64,000 bases of DNA from Methylotenera oryzisoli_B (GTDB taxonomy: Bacteria; Pseudomonadota; Gammaproteobacteria; Burkholderiales; Methylophilaceae). Each line of letters starts with the position of its first letter. Position 1 is the first letter of the stretch. The DNA is taken from the NCBI GenBank assembly GCA_965613685.1, contig OZ277031.1, forward strand, positions 1,426,001-1,490,000, read 5' to 3'. Of this stretch, positions 24,649 through 34,414 are shown one piece after another. The position numbers were made by a program, and so were the translations under genes. The notes below the pieces were generated by a model. The model saw only the letters and a list, made by a program, of their open reading frames with translations. It was not told where the DNA came from and did no database searches.

Positions 24649-26628
24649 TTAATCGGCGTTTGGTGAAGCTAAGGTTTGCTGTTCAAACTTAGCCCGCCCA
24701 GGAATTTGTCCTAGCCGTGCTTTTAGACTTTGAATTTTAATACTGCTGTTTTCAGGCAGCAAACGCGGGGCGTAAATTTGCGCATTGGCCATGACTTTTT
24801 GCACGTACAAGCGGGTTTCCGCATAAGGGATGCTCTCTATGTAAATGGCGGCTTCCATGGGCTCGGCGGCCAGCCACTCCCTGGCGCGACTTGGGCCGGC
24901 ATTGTAGCCGGCAGTGGCCATCACCGCGTGACCCCCAAGTAAATCCAAGGCGTAGCGCATGTAATGCGTGCCAAACTCAACATTGGTCGGCAGATCGTGC
25001 AGCATGCTGTGGCTGTAATCGACTAGGCCTATGCGTTGTGCGACCCATTTCGCGGTCGTGGGCATGATTTGCATCAAGCCCAATGCCCCTACCCCGGATT
25101 TGGCAAAATGCATGAAATGGCTTTCCTGCCTAGCAATGCCGTATACCCAGGCCTCGTCCAAGCCCGCATCTTTAGCGTAGTTACGAAACAAATCCCGGTA
25201 AGGCGTGGGGTAACGCAAGGCAAAATTGTGCGTGAATTTGGTGTCGTCCGCGGTATCTATAGCCAAGTCATACCACTTCTGGCGCATGGCGTATTCTGCA
25301 GCTGCCAACAATTGTTTATCGTCAAAACTTCGGGTTGCTGCCAACCATTCCACTTTGCTTTCCCAGCGCAGGCCTATGCGTTGAAACTCCACTGCACGCT
25401 TAATGGCGGCATGGTTGGCCAATGCGCTCAGTTCTTGCTCAGACACTTGATAATCAAGTGCGGGACTGGCCATCACGCTATCCAATTCTTCGGCCGCCAA
25501 CCAAGCGTAATAATGGCGCTCGTTGCCTAGCTTACGAAATAGCCCATGGGCTAGCGCTAGTTGTTCAGCAGACTTGGCCGCCGTTTCCTTAAGTGCACGG
25601 GCTTTCCAATAACGCCATGCGCTTTCATCGGCTTGTTTGGGCGACATGGCGACTATGCTTTGTAAAACAACAGGCCAATCTTGTGCGCGCAATGCCGCCC
25701 GGGTTTTCCAGGCCAATTGCTCCGCATTGAGAGCAGCGCCCTCGGCCAAGGCGTAATAATGCAAAGCCATGGGATCGTGTTTGCGCGAGGCATGGTAAGC
25801 CATGCGACCCCAAGCCACAGCGCGCTGATTAGCATCAAATAAACCTTGCAGCTTATCTAGGGTGGCGATGGCCACATCGAGTTTAGTCCAGGCCAACCTA
25901 TCCAGTGCATACAAATTCACTTCCACACCAAAACGCGATTTAAACGAAACCGTTCTTTTTTCAAGCAGCAGTTGCGGGCCTAAATCGGCACGGTCTAGCC
26001 ATTTTAGTGCGGCAGGATCAACGTCAGGCAAGCGAGCCGTGATGTTTTTTGCTAGCGCTAAATTACCGTTGAGCAAAGCCAAACGCAACCTATCCCAAAT
26101 ATCATCCTCGCTGAGCGCCCCGGTTTTTTGCAAGGCATCAAACAAGGCCGTGCAAGCGCCGGGCAAATCACTGCTGCTTAACCACATGGCCTTGGCTGAA
26201 GCCGTCACATCCAGGTCTTTTAATTGCAGGTGGCCCAATAAAGCATAGCACTGCACGGCTTTATCGTCGCCATAAAAAAAAACCTGCTCATCAAAAAAGG
26301 CCTGCCAATTTTTTTGCTTAGCAAGCTTTTTCAGCCACTCGCCGCGCAAGCGATCGCTAAATGGCATGCTGCTGTATTGCGCTAAGAAATTTTGCACCTC
26401 TTCATCGCGCAGCTGTTCCAATTTCAGCAACATCAGCCAATAGTCGGCATAAGGGGCCAGTAAGTATTGTTGATTTTTAAGCTGATTGACATCGTCTGAC
26501 AAGGCCTGCGCATTTTTATTGCTGTAAGCGAGCTTGGCATGTTTAAACAAGGCTTCGTCGCTCATGGCCTTAACTTGGCCAGGCAAGGATAAGGCGATCA
26601 GCATCAGACAAAATCCTATTAATTGCAT
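24649..26628 (-). CDS. slt: Soluble lytic murein transglycosylase (Slt70 type)
   Basis: Periplasmic enzyme that cleaves peptidoglycan strands to 1,6-anhydro ends; 659 aa. A signal peptide (MQLIGFCLMLIALSLPGQVKA) is followed by a long alpha-helical superhelical domain. The C-terminal catalytic domain has the Glu in ARQESHFMHFAKSGVGALG and then LMQIMPTTAKWVAQ. TAGYNAGPSRAREWL and YAETRLYVQKVM complete the SLT fold. It lies beside lpxC and the dcw cluster. Confidence 0.94.
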   Translation of the reverse strand: MQLIGFCLMLIALSLPGQVKAMSDEALFKHAKLAYSNKNAQALSDDVNQLKNQQYLLAPYADYWLMLLKLEQLRDEEVQNFLAQYSSMPFSDRLRGEWLKKLAKQKNWQAFFDEQVFFYGDDKAVQCYALLGHLQLKDLDVTASAKAMWLSSSDLPGACTALFDALQKTGALSEDDIWDRLRLALLNGNLALAKNITARLPDVDPAALKWLDRADLGPQLLLEKRTVSFKSRFGVEVNLYALDRLAWTKLDVAIATLDKLQGLFDANQRAVAWGRMAYHASRKHDPMALHYYALAEGAALNAEQLAWKTRAALRAQDWPVVLQSIVAMSPKQADESAWRYWKARALKETAAKSAEQLALAHGLFRKLGNERHYYAWLAAEELDSVMASPALDYQVSEQELSALANHAAIKRAVEFQRIGLRWESKVEWLAATRSFDDKQLLAAAEYAMRQKWYDLAIDTADDTKFTHNFALRYPTPYRDLFRNYAKDAGLDEAWVYGIARQESHFMHFAKSGVGALGLMQIMPTTAKWVAQRIGLVDYSHSMLHDLPTNVEFGTHYMRYALDLLGGHAVMATAGYNAGPSRAREWLAAEPMEAAIYIESIPYAETRLYVQKVMANAQIYAPRLLPENSSIKIQSLKARLGQIPGRAKFEQQTLASPNAD

Positions 26629-26668
26629 CTTACGCCTGTGCTGCGTATGGATAGACTGCGTTTGCGCA

Positions 26669-27598
26669 TTATTGTGCCGTCAGCCATTGGCCCGACCACT
26701 CTTGCGTTAAATAGCTAGCCGGCGCATCGGACAAACGATCAAAGCTATGGAATTCCCAAGCACTAGCGTCGGCCATCAAAGCCCTGACCAATTGGTTGTT
26801 TAGACGATGACCCGATTTATATGCGCTAAAAGCACCCAGCAAAGGGTGGCCTAGCATGTAGATATCGCCTATGGCATCCAAGGCCTTGTGTTTCACAAAC
26901 TCGTTGTCGTAACGCAAACCATCGGTATTCAAGATACGGTATTCATCCAGAACAATGGCGTTGTCCAAACTGCCCCCACGGGCATAGCCGTTGGAGCGCA
27001 AATACTCCACCTCGTGCATAAAGCCGAAGGTGCGCGCACGGCTAAGGGCTTGTACGTAGGAATCGGTGGCAAAATCCATCTTGACCTGATTGAGCACACC
27101 CTCGAAAACCGGGTGATCGAAGGCGATGGTGAAATCGACCTTGAAACCGTGGTAAGGCTCAAAGCGCACCCATTTATCGCCATCGATGATTTCCACGGTT
27201 TTTTTAATGCGTATGAATTTCTTACTGGCCGCTTGCTCTACTATGCCGGCCTCACGCAATAAATAAATAAATGGCCCGGCACTGCCGTCCATAATCGGCA
27301 TTTCAGCCGCATTGACATCGACGTAAGCATTATCTATGCCCAATCCAGCTAAGGCAGACATGATGTGCTCAACGGTGGCGACGCGAACGCCACCCACTTC
27401 GACCGCTGAGCACAATCGCGTGTCATTAACAGCAGTGGGGCAGGCCAAGATTTCATTGGGTTGAGGCAGATCAACCCGTTTGAAAACAATACCAGTGTCT
27501 ATAGCCGCAGGGCGCAGGGTAAGAGTAACCTTTTCGCCATTGTGCATACCAACACCGGTAGTGCTAATTGCTGTTTTTAATGTCCGTTGCTTTAACAT
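26669..27598 (-). CDS. lpxC: UDP-3-O-acyl-N-acetylglucosamine deacetylase
   Basis: Committed step of lipid A synthesis, a cytosolic zinc amidase; 309 aa. The family N-terminus LKQRTLKTAISTTGVGMHNG is followed by the zinc His in VATVEHIMSALAGLGIDN and the second site HKALDAIGDIYMLG. NAAEMPIMDGSAGPF is the active-site Glu region. Its position after ftsZ at the end of the dcw cluster is conserved in Gram-negatives. A 139-nt gap separates it from ftsZ; no strong promoter is seen there. Confidence 0.97.
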   Translation of the reverse strand: MLKQRTLKTAISTTGVGMHNGEKVTLTLRPAAIDTGIVFKRVDLPQPNEILACPTAVNDTRLCSAVEVGGVRVATVEHIMSALAGLGIDNAYVDVNAAEMPIMDGSAGPFIYLLREAGIVEQAASKKFIRIKKTVEIIDGDKWVRFEPYHGFKVDFTIAFDHPVFEGVLNQVKMDFATDSYVQALSRARTFGFMHEVEYLRSNGYARGGSLDNAIVLDEYRILNTDGLRYDNEFVKHKALDAIGDIYMLGHPLLGAFSAYKSGHRLNNQLVRALMADASAWEFHSFDRLSDAPASYLTQEWSGQWLTAQ

Positions 27599-27737
27599 AG
27601 CCTATGTCCTAGCTAACTGTTTCCCTTTATGCGCAGCTTGGAGCTCAGCATAACAGCATAGTTGCACGAGCAGAAGTCGGCTCGGAATTAACTACGCTGC
27701 CTCGCGAATGCAGCGCTTAGGGTAGGCAATTAGATTA

Positions 27738-28919
27738 TCAGTCGGCTTGTTTACGTAAAAAAGCCGGGATATCGTATTCTTCCACCCCAGACATTTTCAT
27801 CGCCTCCACTTGCGCACGACGGCTATTTGACCCAAACACCTGCGGCGCCTCGTCCATGACGGCGGTCTCGTAAGCATTCGCGCCATTGGCATAAATAGGT
27901 TGATTGGTGGTGCCATCACGGACAATTTGTTGCGGCACCAAAACTGGTTTTTGCGGCCTTCTACCTGCGCCGGTTAAGCCTGTGGCGACCATGGTCACAC
28001 GCAATTCATCACCCATGGTTTCATCAAACACGTTACCAACAATGACGGTGGCGTCATCGGCCGTGAAGGCTTTGATGGTGTTCATCACGTCGTAGTATTC
28101 TTTCATTTTGAACGAAGCGGAACTGGTGATGTTCACCAAAACGCCACGTGCGTTGGCTAAGTTGACGTCTTCCAACAAGGGGCTGGCCACGGCTTGTTCG
28201 GCAGCGATACGCGCGCGATCCGGACCAGTAGCGATAGCAGAGCCCATCATGGCCATGCCCATCTCACCCATCACGGTGCGCACATCGGCAAAGTCGACGT
28301 TAACCAAACCTGGGCAATTAATGATTTCAGCGATGCCAGAAACCGCGTTATGCAACACGTCATTGGCCGCACTAAAGGCATCCAAGAAAGGCACGTCTTC
28401 ACCCAATACTTCCATGAGTTTTTCGTTAGGAATCACGATCAAAGAATCCACGTGTTTAGACAATTCTTCCAAACCTTCTATGGCGACTTTGGTGCGTTTG
28501 CCTTCAAAAACAAAAGGCTTGGTTACCACGGCCACGGTCAATATGCCCATTTCTTTTGCCACTTGTGCAATCACCGGTGCCGCACCCGTGCCGGTGCCGC
28601 CACCCATGCCGGCGGTGATAAACAACATGTCCGCCCCATCGATCAATTCGGCAATGGCATCGCGGTCTTCAAGCGCCGCTTCGCGACCTATTTCTGGTTT
28701 TGCACCCGCGCCTAGGCCTTTAGTCATCGCCACGCCCATTTGCAAAATGGTTTTTGCTTGGCTTTTCTTCAAAGCCTGTATGTCAGTATTGGCGCAAATA
28801 AACTCCACGCCACCAACATTTTTTTCTATCATGTGTGCCACCGCATTGCCACCGCAACCGCCCACGCCTATCACCTTAATGACGGCTTCTTGCGAACTTC
28901 TTTCCATAATTTCAAACAT
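27738..28919 (-). CDS. ftsZ: Cell division GTPase FtsZ
   Basis: Tubulin homologue forming the Z ring at midcell; 393 aa. GVGGCGGNAVAHM opens the GTPase domain, and the tubulin signature GGGTGTGAAPVIA is present. The synergy loop lies in NVDFADVRTVM. A linker of about 60 residues leads to the conserved C-terminal peptide EEYDIPAFLRKQAD, which binds FtsA and ZipA. The ATG at 28919 has GAGGAGAC just upstream. It follows ftsA after 119 nt. Confidence 0.98.
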   Translation of the reverse strand: MFEIMERSSQEAVIKVIGVGGCGGNAVAHMIEKNVGGVEFICANTDIQALKKSQAKTILQMGVAMTKGLGAGAKPEIGREAALEDRDAIAELIDGADMLFITAGMGGGTGTGAAPVIAQVAKEMGILTVAVVTKPFVFEGKRTKVAIEGLEELSKHVDSLIVIPNEKLMEVLGEDVPFLDAFSAANDVLHNAVSGIAEIINCPGLVNVDFADVRTVMGEMGMAMMGSAIATGPDRARIAAEQAVASPLLEDVNLANARGVLVNITSSASFKMKEYYDVMNTIKAFTADDATVIVGNVFDETMGDELRVTMVATGLTGAGRRPQKPVLVPQQIVRDGTTNQPIYANGANAYETAVMDEAPQVFGSNSRRAQVEAMKMSGVEEYDIPAFLRKQAD

Positions 28920-29038
28920 AGTGTGTCTCCTCTTTTTTAAAAAATAGTGCGGTCCTCGGCTACTGCACTTAGTTTCTGCGCTTTACTAAGCCAGCTCCTA
29001 CCTGCCTAAAACCACCCTCCCTACCGTTTGCTACTAAA

Positions 29039-30277
29039 CTAAAAATTACCTTGAAACCAACTCTTCATTTTTTCCATCATGCGGCCAAACGAACCGGATT
29101 CCATTTGCCCGGTTAAATGCCGCTCTAACTGCTGTTTTCCCATCAATACCAAACCCACCCCAGTGGCATAACGCGGGTTGCCCACCACTTCCGATAGGCC
29201 GCCGACATAGCGCGGCAAACCCATGCGCACTGGCATGTGAAATATTTCCTCACCCAATTCCACCATGCCGCGCATCATGGCAGCGCCACCGGTAATGACG
29301 ATGCCAGAGGCAATCATTTCTTCCATGCCACTGCGACGCAATTCGTTCAAGACCATTTCATAGAGCTCCACCACCCGCGGCTCCAACACTTCGGCTAGGG
29401 TTTGCACGGATAATTGACGCGGTTCACGGCCATCCACACCAGGCACCTCCACCGTTTCGCGCGAATCGGCCAATTGGCGTAGGGCGCAACCGTATTTAAC
29501 CTTGATGTCTTCCGCGGATTGGGTGGGGGTGCGAAAAGCCACCGCCACGTCGTTGGTCATTTGATCCCCGGCAATCGGCACCACCGCGGTGTGGCGTATC
29601 GCACCTTGCTTAAACACGGCAATATCGGTCGTGCCGCCACCTATGTCCACCAAGCACACACCCAATTCTTTTTCGTCTTCGGTTAACACGGCCAGACTGG
29701 ATGCCAATGGCTGCAAGATCAAATCACTGACTTCTATGCCACAGCGCTTGATGCACTTAACGATGTTTTGTGCAGCAGCCACGGCACCGGTCACGATGTG
29801 CACTTTGGCCTCCAGTCTCATGCCACTCATGCCCAGTGGCTCACGCACGTCTTCTTGACCGTCGATGATGTATTCCTGGGTCAGGATATGCAGAATTTGC
29901 TGATCAGCCGGCAAGGCAATCGCACGTGCCGTTTCTATCACTCTATCGACGTCCATTTGTGAGACTTCCGCGTCTTTAATTTTCACCATGCCATGTGAAT
30001 TTAAACTTTTGATGTGTCCACCAGCAATGCCGGTATAGACATTGTTTATTTTGCAATCGGCCATCAGCTCAGCTTCTTCAAGCGCACGCTGTATCGATTG
30101 CATGGTCGACTCAATGTTGATCACCACGCCTTTTTTCAGGCCGCGGGAAATATGCTGGCCGAGGCCTATCACTTTTACCGTGCCCTCTGGTTGCAGTTCA
30201 CCGACGATGGCGACAATTTTGGATGTGCCTATGTCTAGCCCTACAATTAAATTTTTATCTTCTCTGACTCCACTCAT
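29039..30277 (-). CDS. ftsA: Cell division protein FtsA
   Basis: Actin-like ATPase that ties FtsZ to the membrane and recruits later division proteins; 412 aa. The N-terminal phosphate loop is IVGLDIGTSKIVAIVGE, the second is LVDIGGGTTDIAVFKQG, and GIVITGGAAMMRGM is the adenosine motif. The C-terminus ends in the amphipathic membrane-binding helix MMEKMKSWFQGNF. It lies 60 nt after ftsQ. Confidence 0.97.
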   Translation of the reverse strand: MSGVREDKNLIVGLDIGTSKIVAIVGELQPEGTVKVIGLGQHISRGLKKGVVINIESTMQSIQRALEEAELMADCKINNVYTGIAGGHIKSLNSHGMVKIKDAEVSQMDVDRVIETARAIALPADQQILHILTQEYIIDGQEDVREPLGMSGMRLEAKVHIVTGAVAAAQNIVKCIKRCGIEVSDLILQPLASSLAVLTEDEKELGVCLVDIGGGTTDIAVFKQGAIRHTAVVPIAGDQMTNDVAVAFRTPTQSAEDIKVKYGCALRQLADSRETVEVPGVDGREPRQLSVQTLAEVLEPRVVELYEMVLNELRRSGMEEMIASGIVITGGAAMMRGMVELGEEIFHMPVRMGLPRYVGGLSEVVGNPRYATGVGLVLMGKQQLERHLTGQMESGSFGRMMEKMKSWFQGNF

Positions 30278-30337
30278 TACTTACTCCTTCATCGTTCATG
30301 CACGGCTTACGGCTGCTTGTTTCTTGCTACGGCCAGA

Positions 30338-31141
30338 TTAACGGCCCTTAACACTGGGTTGACTGGATTGCTTCGCAGCTTGGCTGCTTTGTTTATTCGG
30401 CGACAGCGATTTAGTCTCGGCTGTGGCAGGGCGTGTCGCACCAGCCGCAACCGGCTTACGCACGGCAAAGCCATTGGGGTAACGCAAATCGGCGTAGCCC
30501 ACTTTCATGTTTAAGCTGGCAATGGTGTGGCGGTAAACCCGGACAAATTTATCCAAGCGCGCGGCCACGTCCACCCGTCCCAACTCAATGACCATGCCGT
30601 TAGCGGTCGTCACTTGCCAAGCCCGTCTTGGGCTAAGCGCCAAAGTGGCAATCGTTAAATCGGCCATTTTCAAACTTTTGCTTACTTCCATGTACTGCGA
30701 TGCCACTTCTATGACGCCGTCCCCGGGGCCTAAAAAGACCGGCAGCTCCTTATTAGTGGCCGCATAAAATAACTCGCCATGGGTGTTGACCAGGGCAACG
30801 TTGCCCCACCTGGCTAAGGCTTGGTGTTCTTCTATCACCACTTCCAATTTATCCGGCCAACGACGACGTAAACTGACGTTACGCGCCCACGGTAATTTTT
30901 TAAATGCATTGCGCGCCTTAATTAAATCCAAGGTAAAAAAGTTACCCTTTAAATGCTTGGCCACGATTAACTTCACCTGCTCACGATTAATATGATTCAA
31001 CTGCCCCTCAACCACCACTTCACGTAAAGGGAAAATGGGCAAATGCACCACGGCAAACAAGGCCGCGTAAAGCATCGCCACTAAACTGATGGCCAATAAG
31101 CTATTGGCCAACCAATTTAACCATGTAGGTTTATCCCACAT
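30338..31141 (-). CDS. ftsQ: Cell division protein FtsQ
   Basis: Bitopic inner-membrane divisome protein that links to FtsL and FtsB; 267 aa with the start used here. One TM helix near the N-terminus (LLAISLVAMLYAALFAVVHL) is followed by the POTRA domain (FPLREVVVEGQLNHINREQV, then LPWARNVSLRRRWPDKLEV). The C-terminal 40 residues are Ser/Gln/Ala-rich and probably disordered. The ATG at 31141 has GGAG 7 nt upstream and overlaps the ddlB end by 11 nt; the longer reading to 31177 lacks a ribosome site. Confidence 0.94.
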   Translation of the reverse strand: MWDKPTWLNWLANSLLAISLVAMLYAALFAVVHLPIFPLREVVVEGQLNHINREQVKLIVAKHLKGNFFTLDLIKARNAFKKLPWARNVSLRRRWPDKLEVVIEEHQALARWGNVALVNTHGELFYAATNKELPVFLGPGDGVIEVASQYMEVSKSLKMADLTIATLALSPRRAWQVTTANGMVIELGRVDVAARLDKFVRVYRHTIASLNMKVGYADLRYPNGFAVRKPVAAGATRPATAETKSLSPNKQSSQAAKQSSQPSVKGR

Positions 31142-32051
31142 CGGCCGACTCCAATATGCGCACCACCAATTGCTCAAAACTGATGCCAGCTGCTTTAGCC
31201 GCCATGGGCACCAAACTGTGATCTGTCATGCCTGGGCTACTGTTTACTTCCAGGAAATAGTGCTGGCCATTTTCATCCATTAAGAAATCCACTCGGCCCC
31301 AGCCACTGCAGCCTAATGCTTGAAATGCGGCAATGGCCTCTTGCTGAATTAAGGCTTCTTTTTCAGGCGATAAACCACATGGGCATAAATACTCGGTGTC
31401 GTTACGCAAGTACTTCGCCTCGTAATCGTAAAATTCGTTTTTCGGTACGATACGAACAATAGGCAGGGCCTCCAAACCTTGTTTGGCATTAGCCAAGATG
31501 CCCACGGTGTATTCGCCGCCGCCGACAAATTTCTCGGCCAGCACCAAAGGATCCGCTTTGGCAGCCAAGGCATAGGCCGCTGCCAAATCGCCTGCGCGCT
31601 TCACCTTGCTGATGCCTATGCTGGAGCCTTCATTGGCCGGCTTCACAAATAAAGGCAAACCCAATTTCTTTTCTATGGCAGAAAAATCCGTGTGTGCATT
31701 GAGCAACTCAAAATCCGGGGTCACTATGCCCATGGCGCGCCATAGCAATTTGCTGCGCCATTTATCCATGCCTATGGCCGAGGCCATCACACCACTGCCG
31801 GTATAAGGAATATTCAACAACTCCAAGGCCCCTTGTATGCATCCGTCCTCACCAAAGCGACCGTGCAAATTAATGAATACCCGATCGAATTTTTCCAAGT
31901 CGTGCAAAGGCAGATCGCGTGGGTCAAAGCCCTGCGCGTCTATGCCTTGTGCTTGCAAAGCGGCTAACACAGCAGCACCGCTTTTGAGTGACACCTCACG
32001 TTCTGCGGACAGCCCCCCAAGCAATACCGCTACTTTGCCGAGTTTACTCAT
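31131..32051 (-). CDS. ddlB: D-alanine--D-alanine ligase
   Basis: ATP-grasp enzyme that makes the D-Ala-D-Ala dipeptide for the peptidoglycan stem; 306 aa, cytosolic. The N-terminus VAVLLGGLSAEREVSLKSG is the Ddl signature. LHGRFGEDGCIQGALELL, PLFVKPANEGSSIGISKV, and EVNSSPGMTDHSLVPMAA mark the substrate and metal sites. Its place between murB and ftsQ is typical. Confidence 0.97.
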   Translation of the reverse strand: MSKLGKVAVLLGGLSAEREVSLKSGAAVLAALQAQGIDAQGFDPRDLPLHDLEKFDRVFINLHGRFGEDGCIQGALELLNIPYTGSGVMASAIGMDKWRSKLLWRAMGIVTPDFELLNAHTDFSAIEKKLGLPLFVKPANEGSSIGISKVKRAGDLAAAYALAAKADPLVLAEKFVGGGEYTVGILANAKQGLEALPIVRIVPKNEFYDYEAKYLRNDTEYLCPCGLSPEKEALIQQEAIAAFQALGCSGWGRVDFLMDENGQHYFLEVNSSPGMTDHSLVPMAAKAAGISFEQLVVRILESADVG

Positions 32052-32095
32052 GCCCCACTCCTGCTTGTGCCACTGTGGCTTTTTTTATCAATGCA

Positions 32096-32992
32096 TTAAA
32101 CATAATCACCTATTACTTTCACTTCTTGTTGCAAGGCCACACCAAACTGTTCCAACACCGTGTCGTGCATGTGCTTAATCAACAGTTCTATATCCAAAGC
32201 CGTGGCACCACCGATGTTGACTATAAAATTAGCGTGCTTTTCCGACACCTGTGCGCCACCTATCAAATAGCCTTTTAAGCCACATGCCTCAATTAAACGC
32301 GCCGCGAAGTCGCCTTCAGGATTTCTAAAAGTCGAGCCGGCACTGGGTAAATTAAGCGGCTGCGAGGCCAATCGGCTGGCCAATAAATCCTTAATTTTTT
32401 GCGCGGCCACTTTCGCATCGCCGGCCTCAAACTTTAACCAAGCCGCCACAAACCATTCGCCCTGCACCGGCATGCTGATGTGCCGGTAGCTGGCGACAAA
32501 TTCCTTGGCCGAACGCGTATTGAGCTCGCCGTGGCGATTAATGGTGATGACGCTGTCAACCGCTTCCCAAGTTTCCCAGCCATAGCACCCGGCATTCATG
32601 GCCAAAGCGCCGCCTAAGGTGCCGGGGATGCCGGCAAAAAACTCCGCCCCTTGGCGGCTTTGTTTGGCACAAAATTTTGCCAATTTGCCACACGTCACAC
32701 CCGATTCCGCGTAGATCAAATCGCCTTGCACACGCATGTCCGTCAAGACGTTATGCATGGACACCACGGTCGCGCGTAAGCCGCCATCCCTCACCAACAA
32801 ATTCGAACCCAAGCCGACAAAATGGATGGACTGCTGATCGCCTACTTGCTGTAAAAAGGCACGTAAATCAGCCAAATCCACCGGTATGTACAATTGATCG
32901 GCAAGGCCGCCCACACGCCAGCTTGTGTGCTGGGACATGGGTTCGTTTTGCAGTAGCTTGCCTGCCAATGGATGGGTGCTGGCCGCTTGCAT
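32096..32992 (-). CDS. murB: UDP-N-acetylenolpyruvoylglucosamine reductase
   Basis: FAD enzyme that reduces UDP-GlcNAc-enolpyruvate to UDP-MurNAc; 298 aa. The FAD-binding region shows TSWRVGGLADQLYIP, GLGSNLLVRDGGLRA and GIPGTLGGALAMNAGCYG. The catalytic region has PSAGSTFRNPEGDFAARLIE and GAQVSEKHANFIVN. Length and motifs fit the shorter type II MurB, not the 342-residue E. coli type. It begins 3 nt after murC. Confidence 0.96.
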   Translation of the reverse strand: MQAASTHPLAGKLLQNEPMSQHTSWRVGGLADQLYIPVDLADLRAFLQQVGDQQSIHFVGLGSNLLVRDGGLRATVVSMHNVLTDMRVQGDLIYAESGVTCGKLAKFCAKQSRQGAEFFAGIPGTLGGALAMNAGCYGWETWEAVDSVITINRHGELNTRSAKEFVASYRHISMPVQGEWFVAAWLKFEAGDAKVAAQKIKDLLASRLASQPLNLPSAGSTFRNPEGDFAARLIEACGLKGYLIGGAQVSEKHANFIVNIGGATALDIELLIKHMHDTVLEQFGVALQQEVKVIGDYV

Positions 32993-32995
32993 AAC

Positions 32996-34414
32996 TTAAA
33001 CGCCCTCCATCGCTAGGGTGCGGGTCTTAGCCGCCACTTGACCAATGGACCCGGCACCCATGACGATGACCACATCCTGGTCTTGGGCGATGGCCAATAT
33101 GGCGCTGGGCAAGGCATCGGTCGATTCAACAAAAAGGGGCTCAACTTTTGCCGCCAAACGCACCGAGCGCATTAAGGTTCGCGTATCGGCCGCGACTATC
33201 GGCGCTTCACCAGCGGCATACACCTCGGTTAACAAAATCGCGTCGGCGCTGGATAAGACCCGGACAAAATCTTCAAAGCAATCGCGCGTGCGCGTGTAGC
33301 GGTGTGGCTGAAACGCCAACACCAAGCGTCGACCTGGAAATGCCGCCCGGGCCGCGGCAATCACCGCTTGCATTTCAACCGGGTGGTGGCCGTAATCGTC
33401 AATTAAGGTGAAGCTACCGGCTTTGCGCTTATCCATCGCCGCTAGCGGCACCTCGCCGTAACGTTCAAATCGGCGGCCCACGCCTTTAAATTCTTTTAAG
33501 GCTTTGATAATCGCCTCATCCGGCACATTCAATTCACTGGCAATGGCAATGGCTGCCAAGGCATTCAGCACATAATGCTTGCCCGGCAAGTTGAGAGTGA
33601 CGTCCATTTCCGTGGTCACGCCATTAATGCGTTGTACGGTAAAATGCATTTTTCCGGCATCGGCCTTGACGTTAATGGCTCTAACTTTTGCCGCCTCGCT
33701 AAAACCGTAGGTCATCACCGGCTTGGTCACCCTAGGCAAAATTTGCCGTATATTGGCGTCGTCTATGCACACCACCGCCATGCCCCAAAACGGCAACTGT
33801 TGTAGGAATTCCACAAAAGCACTCTTGAGCTTATCAAAGCTGTGCTCATAGGTTTCCATGTGATCTTGGTCGATATTGGTCACGACCGCCATCACCGGTG
33901 TCAAATGTAAAAATGAGGCATCCGACTCATCCGCTTCGGCGACGATGTATTCACCGGTACCCAATTTTGCATTGGCATTAGCAGCCTCTAACTTGCCACC
34001 TATCACGTAGGTAGGATCCATGCCGGCTTCGGCTAAAATACTGGCAATCAAGCTGGTAGTAGTCGTCTTGCCGTGGGTGCCGGCCACCGCGATGCCCTGT
34101 CTAAAACGCATTAACTCAGCCAGCATCAGTGCCCGTGGCACCACCGGTATGTTTTTTAATCTGGCCGCCTTAACCTCTGGGTTGGCTTCATTCACAGCGC
34201 TGGACACCACCACCACGTCGGCGGTCCCTAGGTTTTCTGCTGCGTGGCCTTGGTAAACGGTGGCGCCAAAATCCGTCAATCGCTTGGTCGTGGCATTGAC
34301 CGCTAAATCCGAGCCGCTGACAGTGAAATCTAAATTAATCAGCACTTCCGCAATCCCACTCATGCCCGAGCCGGCAATGCCGACAAAATGGATGTTTTTG
34401 ACTTTGTGTTTCAT
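32996..34414 (-). CDS. murC: UDP-N-acetylmuramate--L-alanine ligase
   Basis: First amino-acid ligase of the stem peptide; 472 aa with the start used here. HFVGIAGSGMSGIAEVL is the N-terminal nucleotide-sugar motif, AVAGTHGKTTTTSLI the ATP loop, and DDYGHHPVEMQAVI the C-terminal motif. The ATG at 34414 overlaps the murG stop as ATGA, which fixes the start; the six extra residues of the longer reading are unlikely. Confidence 0.97.
   Translation of the reverse strand: MKHKVKNIHFVGIAGSGMSGIAEVLINLDFTVSGSDLAVNATTKRLTDFGATVYQGHAAENLGTADVVVVSSAVNEANPEVKAARLKNIPVVPRALMLAELMRFRQGIAVAGTHGKTTTTSLIASILAEAGMDPTYVIGGKLEAANANAKLGTGEYIVAEADESDASFLHLTPVMAVVTNIDQDHMETYEHSFDKLKSAFVEFLQQLPFWGMAVVCIDDANIRQILPRVTKPVMTYGFSEAAKVRAINVKADAGKMHFTVQRINGVTTEMDVTLNLPGKHYVLNALAAIAIASELNVPDEAIIKALKEFKGVGRRFERYGEVPLAAMDKRKAGSFTLIDDYGHHPVEMQAVIAAARAAFPGRRLVLAFQPHRYTRTRDCFEDFVRVLSSADAILLTEVYAAGEAPIVAADTRTLMRSVRLAAKVEPLFVESTDALPSAILAIAQDQDVVIVMGAGSIGQVAAKTRTLAMEGV

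Noticed and set aside
27599..27737. Promoter for lpxC in the ftsZ-lpxC gap
   Set aside because: Only partial -10-like TATGCT text is present, with no paired -35, so no promoter is called.
28108..28947. 279-codon ORF antisense to ftsZ
   Set aside because: Mirror of a highly conserved gene; no ribosome site and no recognisable domain.
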